DNA of 17,454 nucleotides from Anaerolineales bacterium UBA4823. Its GTDB lineage: Bacteria; Chloroflexota; Anaerolineae; Anaerolineales; UBA4823. The stretch is taken from assembly GCA_002402275.1 (NCBI GenBank), contig DHFN01000262.1, positions 1-17,454 on the forward strand. The letters run 5' to 3'. The translations under genes and the position numbers were made by a program. The number at the start of each line of letters is the position of its first letter. Position 1 is the stretch's first letter. A model generated the notes under the pieces. The model was not told the origin of the DNA and ran no database searches. It worked only from the letters and a program-made list of their open reading frames with translations. Positions 6,880-14,915 of the stretch are shown in pieces.

Positions 6880-6907
6880 ACGAGGTGGATACTGCGATCC
6901 ACCTCGT
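6880..6907 (-). terminator. Strong hairpin terminator between convergent units
   Basis: ACGAGGTGGAT and ATCCACCTCGT form a perfect 11-bp stem with a 6-nt loop. On the minus strand the stem continues into TTTTAGT, so it fits best as the terminator for the gltX-tRNA-Gln transcript, ending 4 nt beyond the tRNA. On the plus strand it is 28 nt after the secreted-protein stop but lacks a U run there, so it would be a weak terminator in that direction. Confidence 0.7.
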
Positions 6908-6910
6908 CTA

Positions 6911-6981
6911 CTGGGGGTCGAGGATTCGAACCTCGGCATACGGATTCAGAGTCCGCTGTCCTACCACTAGACGAACCCCCA
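6911..6981 (-). tRNA. tRNA-Gln (anticodon CUG)
   Basis: A complete cloverleaf of 71 nt can be folded. The acceptor stem is TGGGGGT (6975-6981) with ACCCCCA (6912-6918), and the discriminator is G at 6911. The D arm is GTC...GAC, the anticodon stem GCGGA/TCCGT encloses the loop CTCTGAA with anticodon CUG, and the T arm is CGAGG-TTCGAAT-CCTCG. It reads CAG codons. The 3' CCA is not encoded (TAG follows), so it must be added by nucleotidyltransferase. It lies 28 bp downstream of gltX on the same strand with no evident promoter of its own. It is therefore probably processed from the gltX transcript, and it faces glnS, whose product charges it. Confidence 0.95.
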
Positions 6982-7009
6982 ATTCAAAATGATTTTACCA
7001 TGTGGATAT

Positions 7010-8512
7010 TTATTCGTCAAATTCCAAGTCTCGCAAATAGTTTTTAGCCTGCTCAATCCGTTTTAAAACTGTCTCTTTTCCGATAATATCCATACATTCA
7101 AAGAGCGGTGGACTGACTGCTTGACCAGTGATCGCAATCCGAAGTATCCCAAACAATTGTCCCGCTTTAAGGTTCAGTTCTTCAGCTAATGAACGTAATT
7201 TTTCCTCAGCAGTTTCTGAATTGATAGTTTCTAATGGGAGAAGGATTTGGTAGGCTTTTTCTAAAGCTTGGATTGACTCATCTGCATTCATGTTTTTCCC
7301 CACCAACTCCTCTGGATCAATCTCTAATTCCTCTTTGAAGAAAAATCCTGCCACCTGAACTGCATCATCCAAAGTTACTAATCGTTCTTGTATGATTGGA
7401 ATAATCCGGAGCAGCTTTCCATCATCCACTTTTAATCCAGCCTGAAGAAGGAAAGGTTTTACCCGCTGGGCTAAATCTGACTGGGATAAATGACGAATGT
7501 GCAAACCATTGAAATGGTCGAATTTTGTAAAATTAATAGCTGCAGGCGCTGGATTGAGGTGATCAAGACTGAATTTTTTAACGAGGTCTTCTAAAGTGAA
7601 AAATTCAGTGTGATCATCATAGCTCCAACCCATTAAAGCGATCCAATTGATCACTGCTTCAGGTAAATATCCTAAATTTTCGAGGTCTTTTATAAAGATC
7701 GAATATCCATCCTGGATAAGCTGATTCGATTCGCGTTTAGACATTTTTCCTTTTCCACTCGGTTTCAAAAAAACCGATAAGTGGACAAAAACCGGTTCTT
7801 CCCATTCGAATGCTCGAATGATATGCCCATGTAGCGGGAATGTGGAAAGCCATTCGGAACTTCGTAACACATGGGTAATTTTCATCAAATGATCATCTAC
7901 CATCGCGGCTAAATGATATAAAGCCCATCCATCTGATTTGACCAGGATATAGTCATCAATGCTGGAATTTTCAACCGTGATATCCCCTCTCAAGTAATCA
8001 TGAACGGTGATTGCCCCACTATGGGGGGTTTTAAACCGGATTACATGGGGCTCTCCATTGCGAACACGATCTAAAGCTTCTTGATGGCTTAGGTTTCGAC
8101 ATGTACCATCATATTGTAGTGGTTGTTTTAAACGCATCTGCTCTGCCCGAACCGCTTTTAATCTCTCGGCAGTACAAAAACAATAATAAGCTTTATCTTG
8201 TTCAATCAATTGATGAGCATAATCAAGATAAATTCCCTTCCGTTCAGATTGCCGATACGGTCCATAAGGTCCTCCTACGTCAGGCCCTTCGTCCCAATTT
8301 AAGCCTAACCAATGTAAACTATCCATTAATTCCTGTTCGGCTTCGGGGACGTAACGTCTTTGATCAGTGTCTTCAATTCGTAAGATAAATTGCCCGCCAG
8401 TCTGACGAGCTAACAAATAGTTATATAAAGCTGTTCGTCCGCTCCCCAAATGAGTTCTCCCGGTTGGGGATGGAGCAAAACGGACTCGAACAGGAGCGAG
8501 TTTCTCACTCAT
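7010..8512 (-). CDS. gltX: Glutamate-tRNA ligase (GluRS)
   Basis: This class I synthetase charges tRNA-Glu. I use ATG 8512 (MSEKLAPVRV, 500 aa) rather than the TTG three codons upstream, because AAAGGAG (8523-8529) is 10 nt before the ATG but touches the TTG. The N-terminal Rossmann fold opens with RFAPSPTGRTHLGSGRTALY, where HLGS is the HIGH-equivalent. The second signature is GKGKMSKRE. LRIEDTDQRR and GPYRQSERKGIYLDYAHQLI are GluRS signatures, and YCFCTAERL holds the C-x-C pair often seen in the zinc-containing group. The C-terminal helical anticodon-binding domain is complete. It lies 28 bp below rodA at the end of the cell-shape operon and is followed by tRNA-Gln. Because GlnRS is present, it is probably a discriminating GluRS (inference). 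Confidence 0.97.
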   Translation of the reverse strand: MSEKLAPVRVRFAPSPTGRTHLGSGRTALYNYLLARQTGGQFILRIEDTDQRRYVPEAEQELMDSLHWLGLNWDEGPDVGGPYGPYRQSERKGIYLDYAHQLIEQDKAYYCFCTAERLKAVRAEQMRLKQPLQYDGTCRNLSHQEALDRVRNGEPHVIRFKTPHSGAITVHDYLRGDITVENSSIDDYILVKSDGWALYHLAAMVDDHLMKITHVLRSSEWLSTFPLHGHIIRAFEWEEPVFVHLSVFLKPSGKGKMSKRESNQLIQDGYSIFIKDLENLGYLPEAVINWIALMGWSYDDHTEFFTLEDLVKKFSLDHLNPAPAAINFTKFDHFNGLHIRHLSQSDLAQRVKPFLLQAGLKVDDGKLLRIIPIIQERLVTLDDAVQVAGFFFKEELEIDPEELVGKNMNADESIQALEKAYQILLPLETINSETAEEKLRSLAEELNLKAGQLFGILRIAITGQAVSPPLFECMDIIGKETVLKRIEQAKNYLRDLEFDE

Positions 8513-8540
8513 AAAAACCAATCTCCTTTATAATTTAATT

Positions 8541-9650
8541 TTAGGCGGAAAATTCCAATGGTTTTTGCCGCAGAGCTACACTTTCAACGAGACCGATTCC
8601 TAACAGGATCGAAAGCAAAGAGCTACCACCATAGCTTACAAAGGGTAAAGTTAACCCAGTTGCAGGTAGCAAGTTCAAATTCACACCAATGTTTACGATT
8701 GCTTGAAAAGCAATCGTAGTTGCCACACCATAGGCAATCAAAGCGCCAAAACTATCATTTGCTCTTCTAGCGATTTGAAAACAACGCATAATGATAAAGA
8801 TCAATAAAGCCAGAAGTGCAATGGTTCCAATTAAACCAAACTCTTCTGCTATCGCGGAAAAAATAAAATCCGAGTGACGAACTTTCAGAAAACGTAATTG
8901 CACCTGACTACCATGTCCATAACCTTGACCTAACCAGCCTCCCGAACCAATGCTTATTAAAGCTTGTTGCAAATTATATATATCGCCATGGCGAGCAGCT
9001 GGATCAGGAAAAAGGAAGTTAATAATCCGCTTCTGCTGGTAATCCGCTAAAAAGGGAAATCCAATCACTGGAGTAATTGCTCCCACCACACCGAACATCA
9101 GGAGGTGTTTTATTCTTAGTCCACTTGCCCAAAGTAAAGCAAACCATATTACCAGGATTACGATTGAGGTACTGAGATTGGGTTGAAGCAAAATCCAAAT
9201 CACAATTCCCATAGTGATGATCAAGCTTTTTAAAATAGTCGTTAAGCTCTGAATATCTGCTTGATTTTTAGAAAAGAAGTCTGCCAAGACGATGATCATC
9301 ACAATTTTTGCTAATTCTGAAGGCTGAATTAAAATGACCCCAGTGTCAAACCAACGTGCTGAACCAAATAGAACTGCTCCTACTGTAAACAAGACTCCCA
9401 GCAAGATCCACATCCCAATATATAATGTGCGGCTCATAGAAGCCCAGAGATGATAATCTATATAAGCTGTGATGATAATGACCACAAAACCAGCTACAGC
9501 AAAGATAATTTGCCTTCCAACCAGGTTTAATTGCTGGAGTTCAATATTCCCAGCAATAGCTGAGCGAATCATAGTAATTCCAAAAATCGTCAATATGGCT
9601 ACTGCCCCCAATAACCAAAAATCAAAATATCTCCAGCTTACCACCCGCAT
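8541..9650 (-). CDS. rodA: Elongasome peptidoglycan glycosyltransferase RodA
   Basis: A SEDS-family polytopic membrane protein (369 aa, about ten hydrophobic segments) that polymerises lipid II into glycan strands in partnership with PBP2. Family signatures are QPNLSTSIVI (the QPDLGT-like motif), QALISIGSGGWLGQGYGHGS, the conserved Asp in VRHSDFIFSAIAEEFGLIG, and the C-terminal NLLPATGLTLPFVSYGGSS. I call it RodA rather than FtsW or SpoVE because its operon contains mreBCD and mrdA. It starts at ATG 9650, 6 nt after the minE stop, with the AGGATAAG ribosome site overlapping the end of minE. That makes it the last shape gene of the operon before gltX. Confidence 0.93.
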   Translation of the reverse strand: MRVVSWRYFDFWLLGAVAILTIFGITMIRSAIAGNIELQQLNLVGRQIIFAVAGFVVIIITAYIDYHLWASMSRTLYIGMWILLGVLFTVGAVLFGSARWFDTGVILIQPSELAKIVMIIVLADFFSKNQADIQSLTTILKSLIITMGIVIWILLQPNLSTSIVILVIWFALLWASGLRIKHLLMFGVVGAITPVIGFPFLADYQQKRIINFLFPDPAARHGDIYNLQQALISIGSGGWLGQGYGHGSQVQLRFLKVRHSDFIFSAIAEEFGLIGTIALLALLIFIIMRCFQIARRANDSFGALIAYGVATTIAFQAIVNIGVNLNLLPATGLTLPFVSYGGSSLLSILLGIGLVESVALRQKPLEFSA

Positions 9651-9656
9651 AAAAAC

Positions 9657-9926
9657 TTATCCTATTCTTCTTTTCGGGGTAGCTTTGATCGGAATATCAG
9701 CAATCAAGCGCTGTTCTCGTCCTTCTTGAGCTATTTCTACACTAGTTCCTTCTGAATCAATATTGACATACCGGGAAATCACCTCAATTAACTCATCCTT
9801 TAGTTGTTCCAAAGCCTGAGGACTCAAGTTAGAACGATCATGGACTAACACCAATTTCATTCGTTCCTTGGCTTGGTAGGCAGAATTTGGTTGGCGGTTG
9901 AGAATGCGGTTAAATAAACCAGCCAT
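9657..9926 (-). CDS. minE: Cell division topological specificity factor MinE
   Basis: MinE stimulates MinD ATPase at the membrane and restricts MinCD to the cell poles, so that the septum forms at midcell. The real start is ATG 9926 (MAGLFNRILN, 89 aa, normal MinE length). The same frame stays open upstream to 10031, but that part merely overlaps minD. The N-terminal amphipathic membrane-binding segment (MAGLFNRIL) is followed by the MinD-interacting AKERMKLVLVHDR (about 19-31). The topological-specificity domain comes next (SPQALEQLKDELIEVISRYV, then EGTSVEI, and LIADIPI near the end). It lies 7 bp after minD with AGGATAGGG upstream. Confidence 0.95.
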   Translation of the reverse strand: MAGLFNRILNRQPNSAYQAKERMKLVLVHDRSNLSPQALEQLKDELIEVISRYVNIDSEGTSVEIAQEGREQRLIADIPIKATPKRRIG

Positions 9927-9933
9927 CTTATCC

Positions 9934-10731
9934 CTATCCTTTCCGGAACATTTTGCCAATTTGAGTGAAGAAACCTCTTTGCTCTTCAATAGGAACGAAA
10001 GGAACCTTTTCACCAGTGATCCGTTGACCAATATTCCGAAATGCTTGACCAGCTCTGCTTTTCTCTTCCAAAACTACTGGTGCTCCTCGATTTGTGCTGG
10101 TTACGACCATCTCATCCTCTGGAATTAAGCCTAGTAAATCTACTGCCAAGAGTTCCAAGACATCATCAGGTGAGAGCATATCTCCTTTTTTCACCATCTC
10201 CGGTTTGATTCGATTAATAATAAGTTGGGCAGGCCCTTTTTCCTCAGCTTCAATCAAACCAATAATCCGATCAGCATCTCGTACGGCAGAAATTTCCGGA
10301 TTAGTGACAACCACAATAATATTAGCTGGAGAAATTGCATTGCGAAAACCCCTCTCAATTCCAGCGGGTGAATCAATTAGAATCCAATCAAAATCTGGTC
10401 TCAGCTCATCACATAGACGCACCATATCACTGGGTGACACTGCACTTTTATCTCGGGTTTGAGCAGCCGGAATCAAATAGAGCTCAGGCAAACGCTTATC
10501 TCGGATCATTGCCTGGCGTAGTCGGCAGCGCCCCTCTATCACATCTACGAGATCATAGACTATGCGGTTTTCTAAACCTAAAACAACATCTAGATTGCGC
10601 AATCCAATATCTGCATCTATACATATCACCTTGAAGTTTATCAATGCTAAGGCAGCCGCAATGTTTGCCGTAGCCGTTGTTTTCCCAACTCCACCCTTAC
10701 CTGACGTGATTGTGATTACTTTTCCCGGCAT
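9934..10731 (-). CDS. minD: Septum-site determining ATPase MinD
   Basis: A ParA/MinD-family ATPase of 265 residues. The deviant Walker A GKGGVGKT is at 11-18, with its signature first Lys; IDADIGLRNLDVVLGLENR and ILIDSPAGIE are the switch regions. The last dozen residues, GFFTQIGKMFRKG, form the short amphipathic helix that binds membrane phospholipid in the ATP-bound dimer. It recruits MinC and is released by MinE. It starts 8 bp after minC, its AAAGGA ribosome site lying in the last minC codons, so the two are translationally coupled. Length and motifs are normal. Confidence 0.97.
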   Translation of the reverse strand: MPGKVITITSGKGGVGKTTATANIAAALALINFKVICIDADIGLRNLDVVLGLENRIVYDLVDVIEGRCRLRQAMIRDKRLPELYLIPAAQTRDKSAVSPSDMVRLCDELRPDFDWILIDSPAGIERGFRNAISPANIIVVVTNPEISAVRDADRIIGLIEAEEKGPAQLIINRIKPEMVKKGDMLSPDDVLELLAVDLLGLIPEDEMVVTSTNRGAPVVLEEKSRAGQAFRNIGQRITGEKVPFVPIEEQRGFFTQIGKMFRKG

Positions 10732-10739
10732 ATCATCAT

Positions 10740-11417
10740 TTATCCTTTATAATTCCAAGCTTCTGCGACTACTTTCCCATCGCATAAATAAGCCATTTCT
10801 GGCTGAGGTTTTCCACGTCTTTTTGGAGTTATTGAAATCTGCTCAGCAATTCTTAATTGAGTTGGCTGTAAATCAAGCGCACAAACCACTGCAGTTTCAT
10901 TTCCTAACGCTCCAGCATGCACCAATCCACGCAGCTTTCCCCAAACCAGAACACTCCCACTAGCAACTATCTCCGCTCCGGGATTTACATCTCCAATCAC
11001 AATTATATGACCATCATATTCAATCCGAAACCCTGAGCGCAAGGTTTTATTAAAAATAATTGCTTCCTCACCTTGATAATAAGTCGTTTCGAAATCAGTT
11101 GTCAAATTACTTTCAAGCCGGCTAATCCGAGTGGCTAAGCCCAGGAATTGTGCAGCATTTTGGGTGGATTTATTTTCACTTAATACTGCCCATAAGGCAA
11201 GATCATATCCGCTTAACTCATCTTTTAGTGCTAATAATTGATCACTCGTCACCTCAGAATTGCCGGCATCCAGGACAACTTTTGCGCCTTTCCAAAATTC
11301 CTGTCTATCTTTCACGAGTGTAGTTAATGCCTGAAAATTTTCGTTCCAATCCTGATCGGAGATATGAAATAAAATTCCTTCCCGAATTCCTTTGACAGTC
11401 ACCGTGTTTGACATCAT
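10740..11417 (-). CDS. minC: Septum-site determining protein MinC (FtsZ inhibitor)
   Basis: MinC, held at the membrane by MinD, blocks FtsZ polymers near the poles. This 225-aa protein has the two-domain layout. A loosely conserved N-terminal domain (about 1-100) contains KVVLDAGNSEVTSDQLLALK. A C-terminal beta-helix (about 120-215) contains RIEYDGHIIVIGDVNPGAEI, VASGSVLVWGKLRGLVHAG and LDLQPTQLRIAEQISI, which are the dimerisation and MinD-binding surface. ATG 11417 and the adjacent ATG 11414 are equivalent candidates, with no strong Shine-Dalgarno before either. It follows mrdA by 62 bp, the widest gap inside the operon. Confidence 0.92.
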   Translation of the reverse strand: MMSNTVTVKGIREGILFHISDQDWNENFQALTTLVKDRQEFWKGAKVVLDAGNSEVTSDQLLALKDELSGYDLALWAVLSENKSTQNAAQFLGLATRISRLESNLTTDFETTYYQGEEAIIFNKTLRSGFRIEYDGHIIVIGDVNPGAEIVASGSVLVWGKLRGLVHAGALGNETAVVCALDLQPTQLRIAEQISITPKRRGKPQPEMAYLCDGKVVAEAWNYKG

Positions 11418-11466
11418 TTTGAATAGTTAATTACGAATAATTTGTTAGAAATTACTTTCTAGTCCG

Positions 11467-11472
11467 ATTATA
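11467..11472 (-). promoter_or_regulatory. Possible internal -10 box for minCDE-rodA
   Basis: A perfect TATAAT on the minus strand lies in the 62-bp mrdA-minC gap, about 50 nt above the minC start. The hexamer 17 bp upstream (TTTAGC) is a poor -35 and there is no TGn extension. An internal promoter is possible but weakly supported. Confidence 0.25.
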
Positions 11473-11479
11473 CTCGATG

Positions 11480-13555
11480 CTATGGACCTGCTAAATCCTG
11501 GTCTATCTTCTTCAATTCGAAATAGGCTTGTAACACCTGGTGAACTATTGGGGCTGCCACACTAGCACCTTCTCCACCATTATAAACGAATGCGACAACT
11601 GCAATTTCGGGGTTATCATAAGGAGCATAGGCAACTGTCCAAGCATGAGAAGGCCAGTTTCCTGGAATACACAAATTTTTGGCATCGGCATACTTATCAC
11701 AATATTCTGCAGTACCAGTTTTTCCTGCCGCTGCAATCGTAAAATTTTTGAATTCATTTTTTAATGTTCCAACAGTAACAACCTGCCGCATACCCTCTTG
11801 TACTTTTTTCACAACCCAAGGCTGGACTGTTTTTGTTTTCCCTTCGATAGGTTCACACCCTCGTAAAGTTGTATCATAAAACTCTTGAATGACTGGATCT
11901 TTGGTAATATCCCATTTCATCGTTGGAGTAAACGGCTGAATGACATTTCCTTGAGCGTCTTCGATTTCCTTAACTAAGGTGGGTTTCATGAGTTTGCCAT
12001 CATTTGCGATGGTGGAAGCTGACATCAAGACTTGTAATGGGGTTGCTAGTACATAACCTTGCCCAACACTAGAGATATAGGTGTCACCAGTTGACCAGCC
12101 TTCACCGTGGGTGAGACGTTTCCATTTTGGGTCTGGAATCAAACCTTTTTCCTGATCGGGCAATTCTATTCCTGGGTAATCACCATAACCTAATGCCCGA
12201 GCGTAGGTCCCCAAACGACAAATTCCAAGCCCGACAGGAACTTCATCTTGATAGCCACCGCCAAGTTTATAAAAATAAACATTACTTGAATTTGCAATCC
12301 CGCCCAGAAAATCTAAATGACCAAAACCAGCTTTATTCCAATCCACAAAATCTCGTTCTCGCCCCGGATCATTGGCATAATACTTCTCTGTTATGGTTAT
12401 TTTTGGTGGAGTGGAGATAACCTGCTCAGGTGTTACAACTCCTTCATTCAAAGCACCTACTGCTGTGGAAAGTTTAAACACCGATCCTGCTGGCAGTGTA
12501 TCCCCGACCGCATGATTGAGCAAAGGATTAGAAGGATCGCTGATTAATTGATTGTAATAATACGCTGGGATGAAGCGAGCCATGCGATTATTTTCATAAG
12601 TTGGATAAGAAACCATCCCTAAAACCTCACCCGTGCGGGGATTCATCGCTATCACTACCCCGCTTGTGGAAATCGTTCTGTTCAACCAAGTGTTCCAGAA
12701 GTTGATTTCACGAATCAAAATAGATGTCATGGCTTCTTGCAAACGGGTATCAATGGTAAGCTGGAGATTTGCACCCGGTTGGGGATTGACTGGCGGTTCT
12801 AACCCACGTACTTGCTTTCCAGCAACATCTACCTCAACTTTCCAAGAACCATTTTTACCAGCTAATAAATCCTGGAATTGGAGTTCTAAACCCGCATAAC
12901 CCACTTTATCACGGTTAGGCAATAATCCCTTTGCCCGATAGTCTGCTTCTTGATTAGCTGGAATAGGTCCTAAAAATCCGATTACATCAGCGGTTATTGA
13001 ACCGGTGGGATAATCCCGAATTGGTTCAATTTCCACAGAGATTCCAGGCCAATTGACCGATTTTTGTTCTACAATGCGTGCCATATCTTCGGGAATGTCA
13101 CACTTAATTCGGACAGCTTGATATGGTGTAGAGGATAAACCATACTCAACAATTTGGGCAATTCCATGCTCTGAGACACAAGGAACATAGGGATTTTCAG
13201 TAGATATTTGATTTAAGTTTATGGGGACCCCAATTGTCTCCGAAAGTTCACGATAGATCCGTTGAATTTCCCCGGGGTCATCTGGTAAATAGGCAGCTGT
13301 TACAATAACATTGAAAGAGGGAATATTGCGCGCTAAGACAATTTCATTGCGATCATAAATAATTCCCCGTGAGGCAGGGGTGTTTAATGTTTGAACACGA
13401 TTTTCTTCTGCCCTGGCTACCCAATCTTTCTGTTGAATGACTTGTAATACGAATAGTCTCCCTATATAGAGTAAAAATATCCCCAAAATGATCAACCCAG
13501 CACTGATGATTCGAGAAAATTTAATCCGATTTTCTTGAGGACCTAGACTATTCAT
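11480..13555 (-). CDS. mrdA: Penicillin-binding protein 2 (elongasome DD-transpeptidase)
   Basis: A class B PBP that cross-links peptidoglycan during side-wall growth, working with RodA. It has 691 residues: a single N-terminal membrane anchor (about 14-38, SAGLIILGIFLLYIGRLFVL), a PBP dimerisation/pedestal region (about 55-240, including TPASRGIIYDRN), and a transpeptidase domain. The active-site motifs are all present: SVFK with nucleophile Ser358, SSN at 423-425, and KTGT at 612-615. Its start codon overlaps the mreD stop as ATGA, so translation is coupled. The context of mreBCD upstream and rodA in the same operon points to PBP2 rather than the division paralogue PBP3 or a sporulation PBP. 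Confidence 0.94.
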   Translation of the reverse strand: MNSLGPQENRIKFSRIISAGLIILGIFLLYIGRLFVLQVIQQKDWVARAEENRVQTLNTPASRGIIYDRNEIVLARNIPSFNVIVTAAYLPDDPGEIQRIYRELSETIGVPINLNQISTENPYVPCVSEHGIAQIVEYGLSSTPYQAVRIKCDIPEDMARIVEQKSVNWPGISVEIEPIRDYPTGSITADVIGFLGPIPANQEADYRAKGLLPNRDKVGYAGLELQFQDLLAGKNGSWKVEVDVAGKQVRGLEPPVNPQPGANLQLTIDTRLQEAMTSILIREINFWNTWLNRTISTSGVVIAMNPRTGEVLGMVSYPTYENNRMARFIPAYYYNQLISDPSNPLLNHAVGDTLPAGSVFKLSTAVGALNEGVVTPEQVISTPPKITITEKYYANDPGRERDFVDWNKAGFGHLDFLGGIANSSNVYFYKLGGGYQDEVPVGLGICRLGTYARALGYGDYPGIELPDQEKGLIPDPKWKRLTHGEGWSTGDTYISSVGQGYVLATPLQVLMSASTIANDGKLMKPTLVKEIEDAQGNVIQPFTPTMKWDITKDPVIQEFYDTTLRGCEPIEGKTKTVQPWVVKKVQEGMRQVVTVGTLKNEFKNFTIAAAGKTGTAEYCDKYADAKNLCIPGNWPSHAWTVAYAPYDNPEIAVVAFVYNGGEGASVAAPIVHQVLQAYFELKKIDQDLAGP

Positions 13556-14052
13556 ACTTCAATTTCTTCTGGATAAATCCACCGGGCAATTTCGCTTATC
13601 AAAGCATAAACCGGGACAGCTAAAATGACATTCAAGATTGTAGTAGGAACCATAATTTCCTGAAATGAGTATATAAACGAAAGATCCAAATTTTCTAGCC
13701 GGAGAACCGAATAACTAATCCCTAACAGTAGAAAACTCCCCAGCACAGTGACAGATAACATTGAAACCAATGGAATCCTCCATACAATTCTTTTTACTAA
13801 TAAGGCTATCCCTACAATAAGCATATACGAAACCAGATATAGCCCGGGAGGCATAGCTGAGACAATCGTCATTAATAGTCCACCAATAAGACACCATTGC
13901 CAGGCAGTGGTTACTTTTTTCTGTAAAGCCCAGGCAATAATAGCTAACAAAACCAGATCAGAATATCCGTGCAGCAGCGGAATATTACTTAGAACACCAA
14001 TCTGGAACATCAGCAAGCCTATTAAGATCGGGAAGGCTAATAATAATTGCAT
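13552..14052 (-). CDS. mreD: Rod shape-determining protein MreD
   Basis: A small polytopic inner-membrane protein of 166 residues that is part of the Mre-RodA-PBP2 elongasome. Sequence conservation in MreD is low, so the call rests on length, hydrophobicity (about five segments, beginning LLLAFPILIGLLMFQIGVL) and position directly between mreC and mrdA. The family-like stretch GYSDLVLLAIIAWALQKK, about residues 29-46, also fits. It begins 15 bp after mreC and has no obvious Shine-Dalgarno, so it may depend on coupled translation. Its TGA overlaps the mrdA ATG. Confidence 0.88.
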   Translation of the reverse strand: MQLLLAFPILIGLLMFQIGVLSNIPLLHGYSDLVLLAIIAWALQKKVTTAWQWCLIGGLLMTIVSAMPPGLYLVSYMLIVGIALLVKRIVWRIPLVSMLSVTVLGSFLLLGISYSVLRLENLDLSFIYSFQEIMVPTTILNVILAVPVYALISEIARWIYPEEIEV

Positions 14053-14067
14053 AGATTACCGAATATA

Positions 14068-14913
14068 TTATGGCGCACCCTGGGTGGGAATTAAAGGTTC
14101 AATATTGACCGGTTTAAAGTTGACAATCACCAACACAATTTCCAATTGATTGAAATTAACTACACTCTGAACCGACGCGGTTTGAAATAAATCTTGTGGT
14201 TGACTACGGATTCCAGAAATTTGCCCAATAACAATATTGGCTGGATACCCCCCTCCTAATCCCGAGGTTAACACAAGGTCTCCTGCTTCAACTAAAGTAC
14301 CTTGGGGAATTAAATCCAATATCAAATCCCCACTTAATTGCCCTCGCAACACCGCCTGAGTTCCTGAGGGTTGGATTTTAGCACTCACAATGGAAGTTGA
14401 ATCCGTAATCAACTGGACTCTGGCAGCATTCGCAGTAGTTGCATCAATTCTACCAACTAGACCTTGTTGGGTAACAACTGGCATTCCCCGTTGGATATTA
14501 TCATCTGAACCACGATTGATAATCACATAGTGTAAAAAGGGGCTAGGGTCGCGGGCAATCACTGAGGCTGCTTGATAGCGATTTTCTGGATTTGCACGCG
14601 CAAAATCTACTAAAGCAGAAAGAATATTCGTTTCAGCCAATTGCTGCTGAAGTTCGATGATTTGAGCTTGAAGTTGCGAGATTTGTGCTTCTGATTGTAA
14701 GTTTTTCTGCTGTAAACGAGCCATATCTTGAGGGGTTCGAATAAAATCCTGGGCAGCCTGGTAACGTGAATAAATCCAGGATTGAGCGCTGATAAATGGA
14801 GATAAAATCATTCGGGATAAGGGGGTCAAATAACCACCTAATGCCAGCGCAATAAACCCTACTGCGACCAAGACAAAAACGATCGTTTGCAGGTTGCGAG
14901 AGCTGGTGTTCAT
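14068..14913 (-). CDS. mreC: Rod shape-determining protein MreC
   Basis: A bitopic protein linking cytoplasmic MreB to periplasmic or extracytoplasmic PBP2. Its 281 residues comprise one membrane helix (about 9-29, LQTIVFVLVAVGFIALALGG) and a Gln-rich coiled coil (about 62-98, MARLQQKNLQSEAQISQLQ onward). The conserved beta-rich MreC core follows: VIARDPSPFLHYVIINRGSD, then RGMPVVTQQGLVGRI, QLITDSTSIVSAKI and LVLTSGLGGGYPANIVIGQI. It starts 2 bp after the mreB stop with only a weak ribosome site, so it is probably coupled to mreB translation. Confidence 0.94.
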   Translation of the reverse strand: MNTSSRNLQTIVFVLVAVGFIALALGGYLTPLSRMILSPFISAQSWIYSRYQAAQDFIRTPQDMARLQQKNLQSEAQISQLQAQIIELQQQLAETNILSALVDFARANPENRYQAASVIARDPSPFLHYVIINRGSDDNIQRGMPVVTQQGLVGRIDATTANAARVQLITDSTSIVSAKIQPSGTQAVLRGQLSGDLILDLIPQGTLVEAGDLVLTSGLGGGYPANIVIGQISGIRSQPQDLFQTASVQSVVNFNQLEIVLVIVNFKPVNIEPLIPTQGAP

Positions 14914-14915
14914 CT

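Noticed and set aside
9927..10031. N-terminal extension of the minE frame upstream of ATG 9926
   Set aside because: The extra 35 residues only overlap the end of minD in another frame. MinE homologues begin at MAGLFNRIL-like sequence, and the 89-aa product is the normal length.
11442..11466. TAGAAA/TTTCTA hairpin between mrdA and minC as a terminator
   Set aside because: The stem is only 6 bp, all but one pair A-T, without a U tract. Termination here would also cut a conserved operon.
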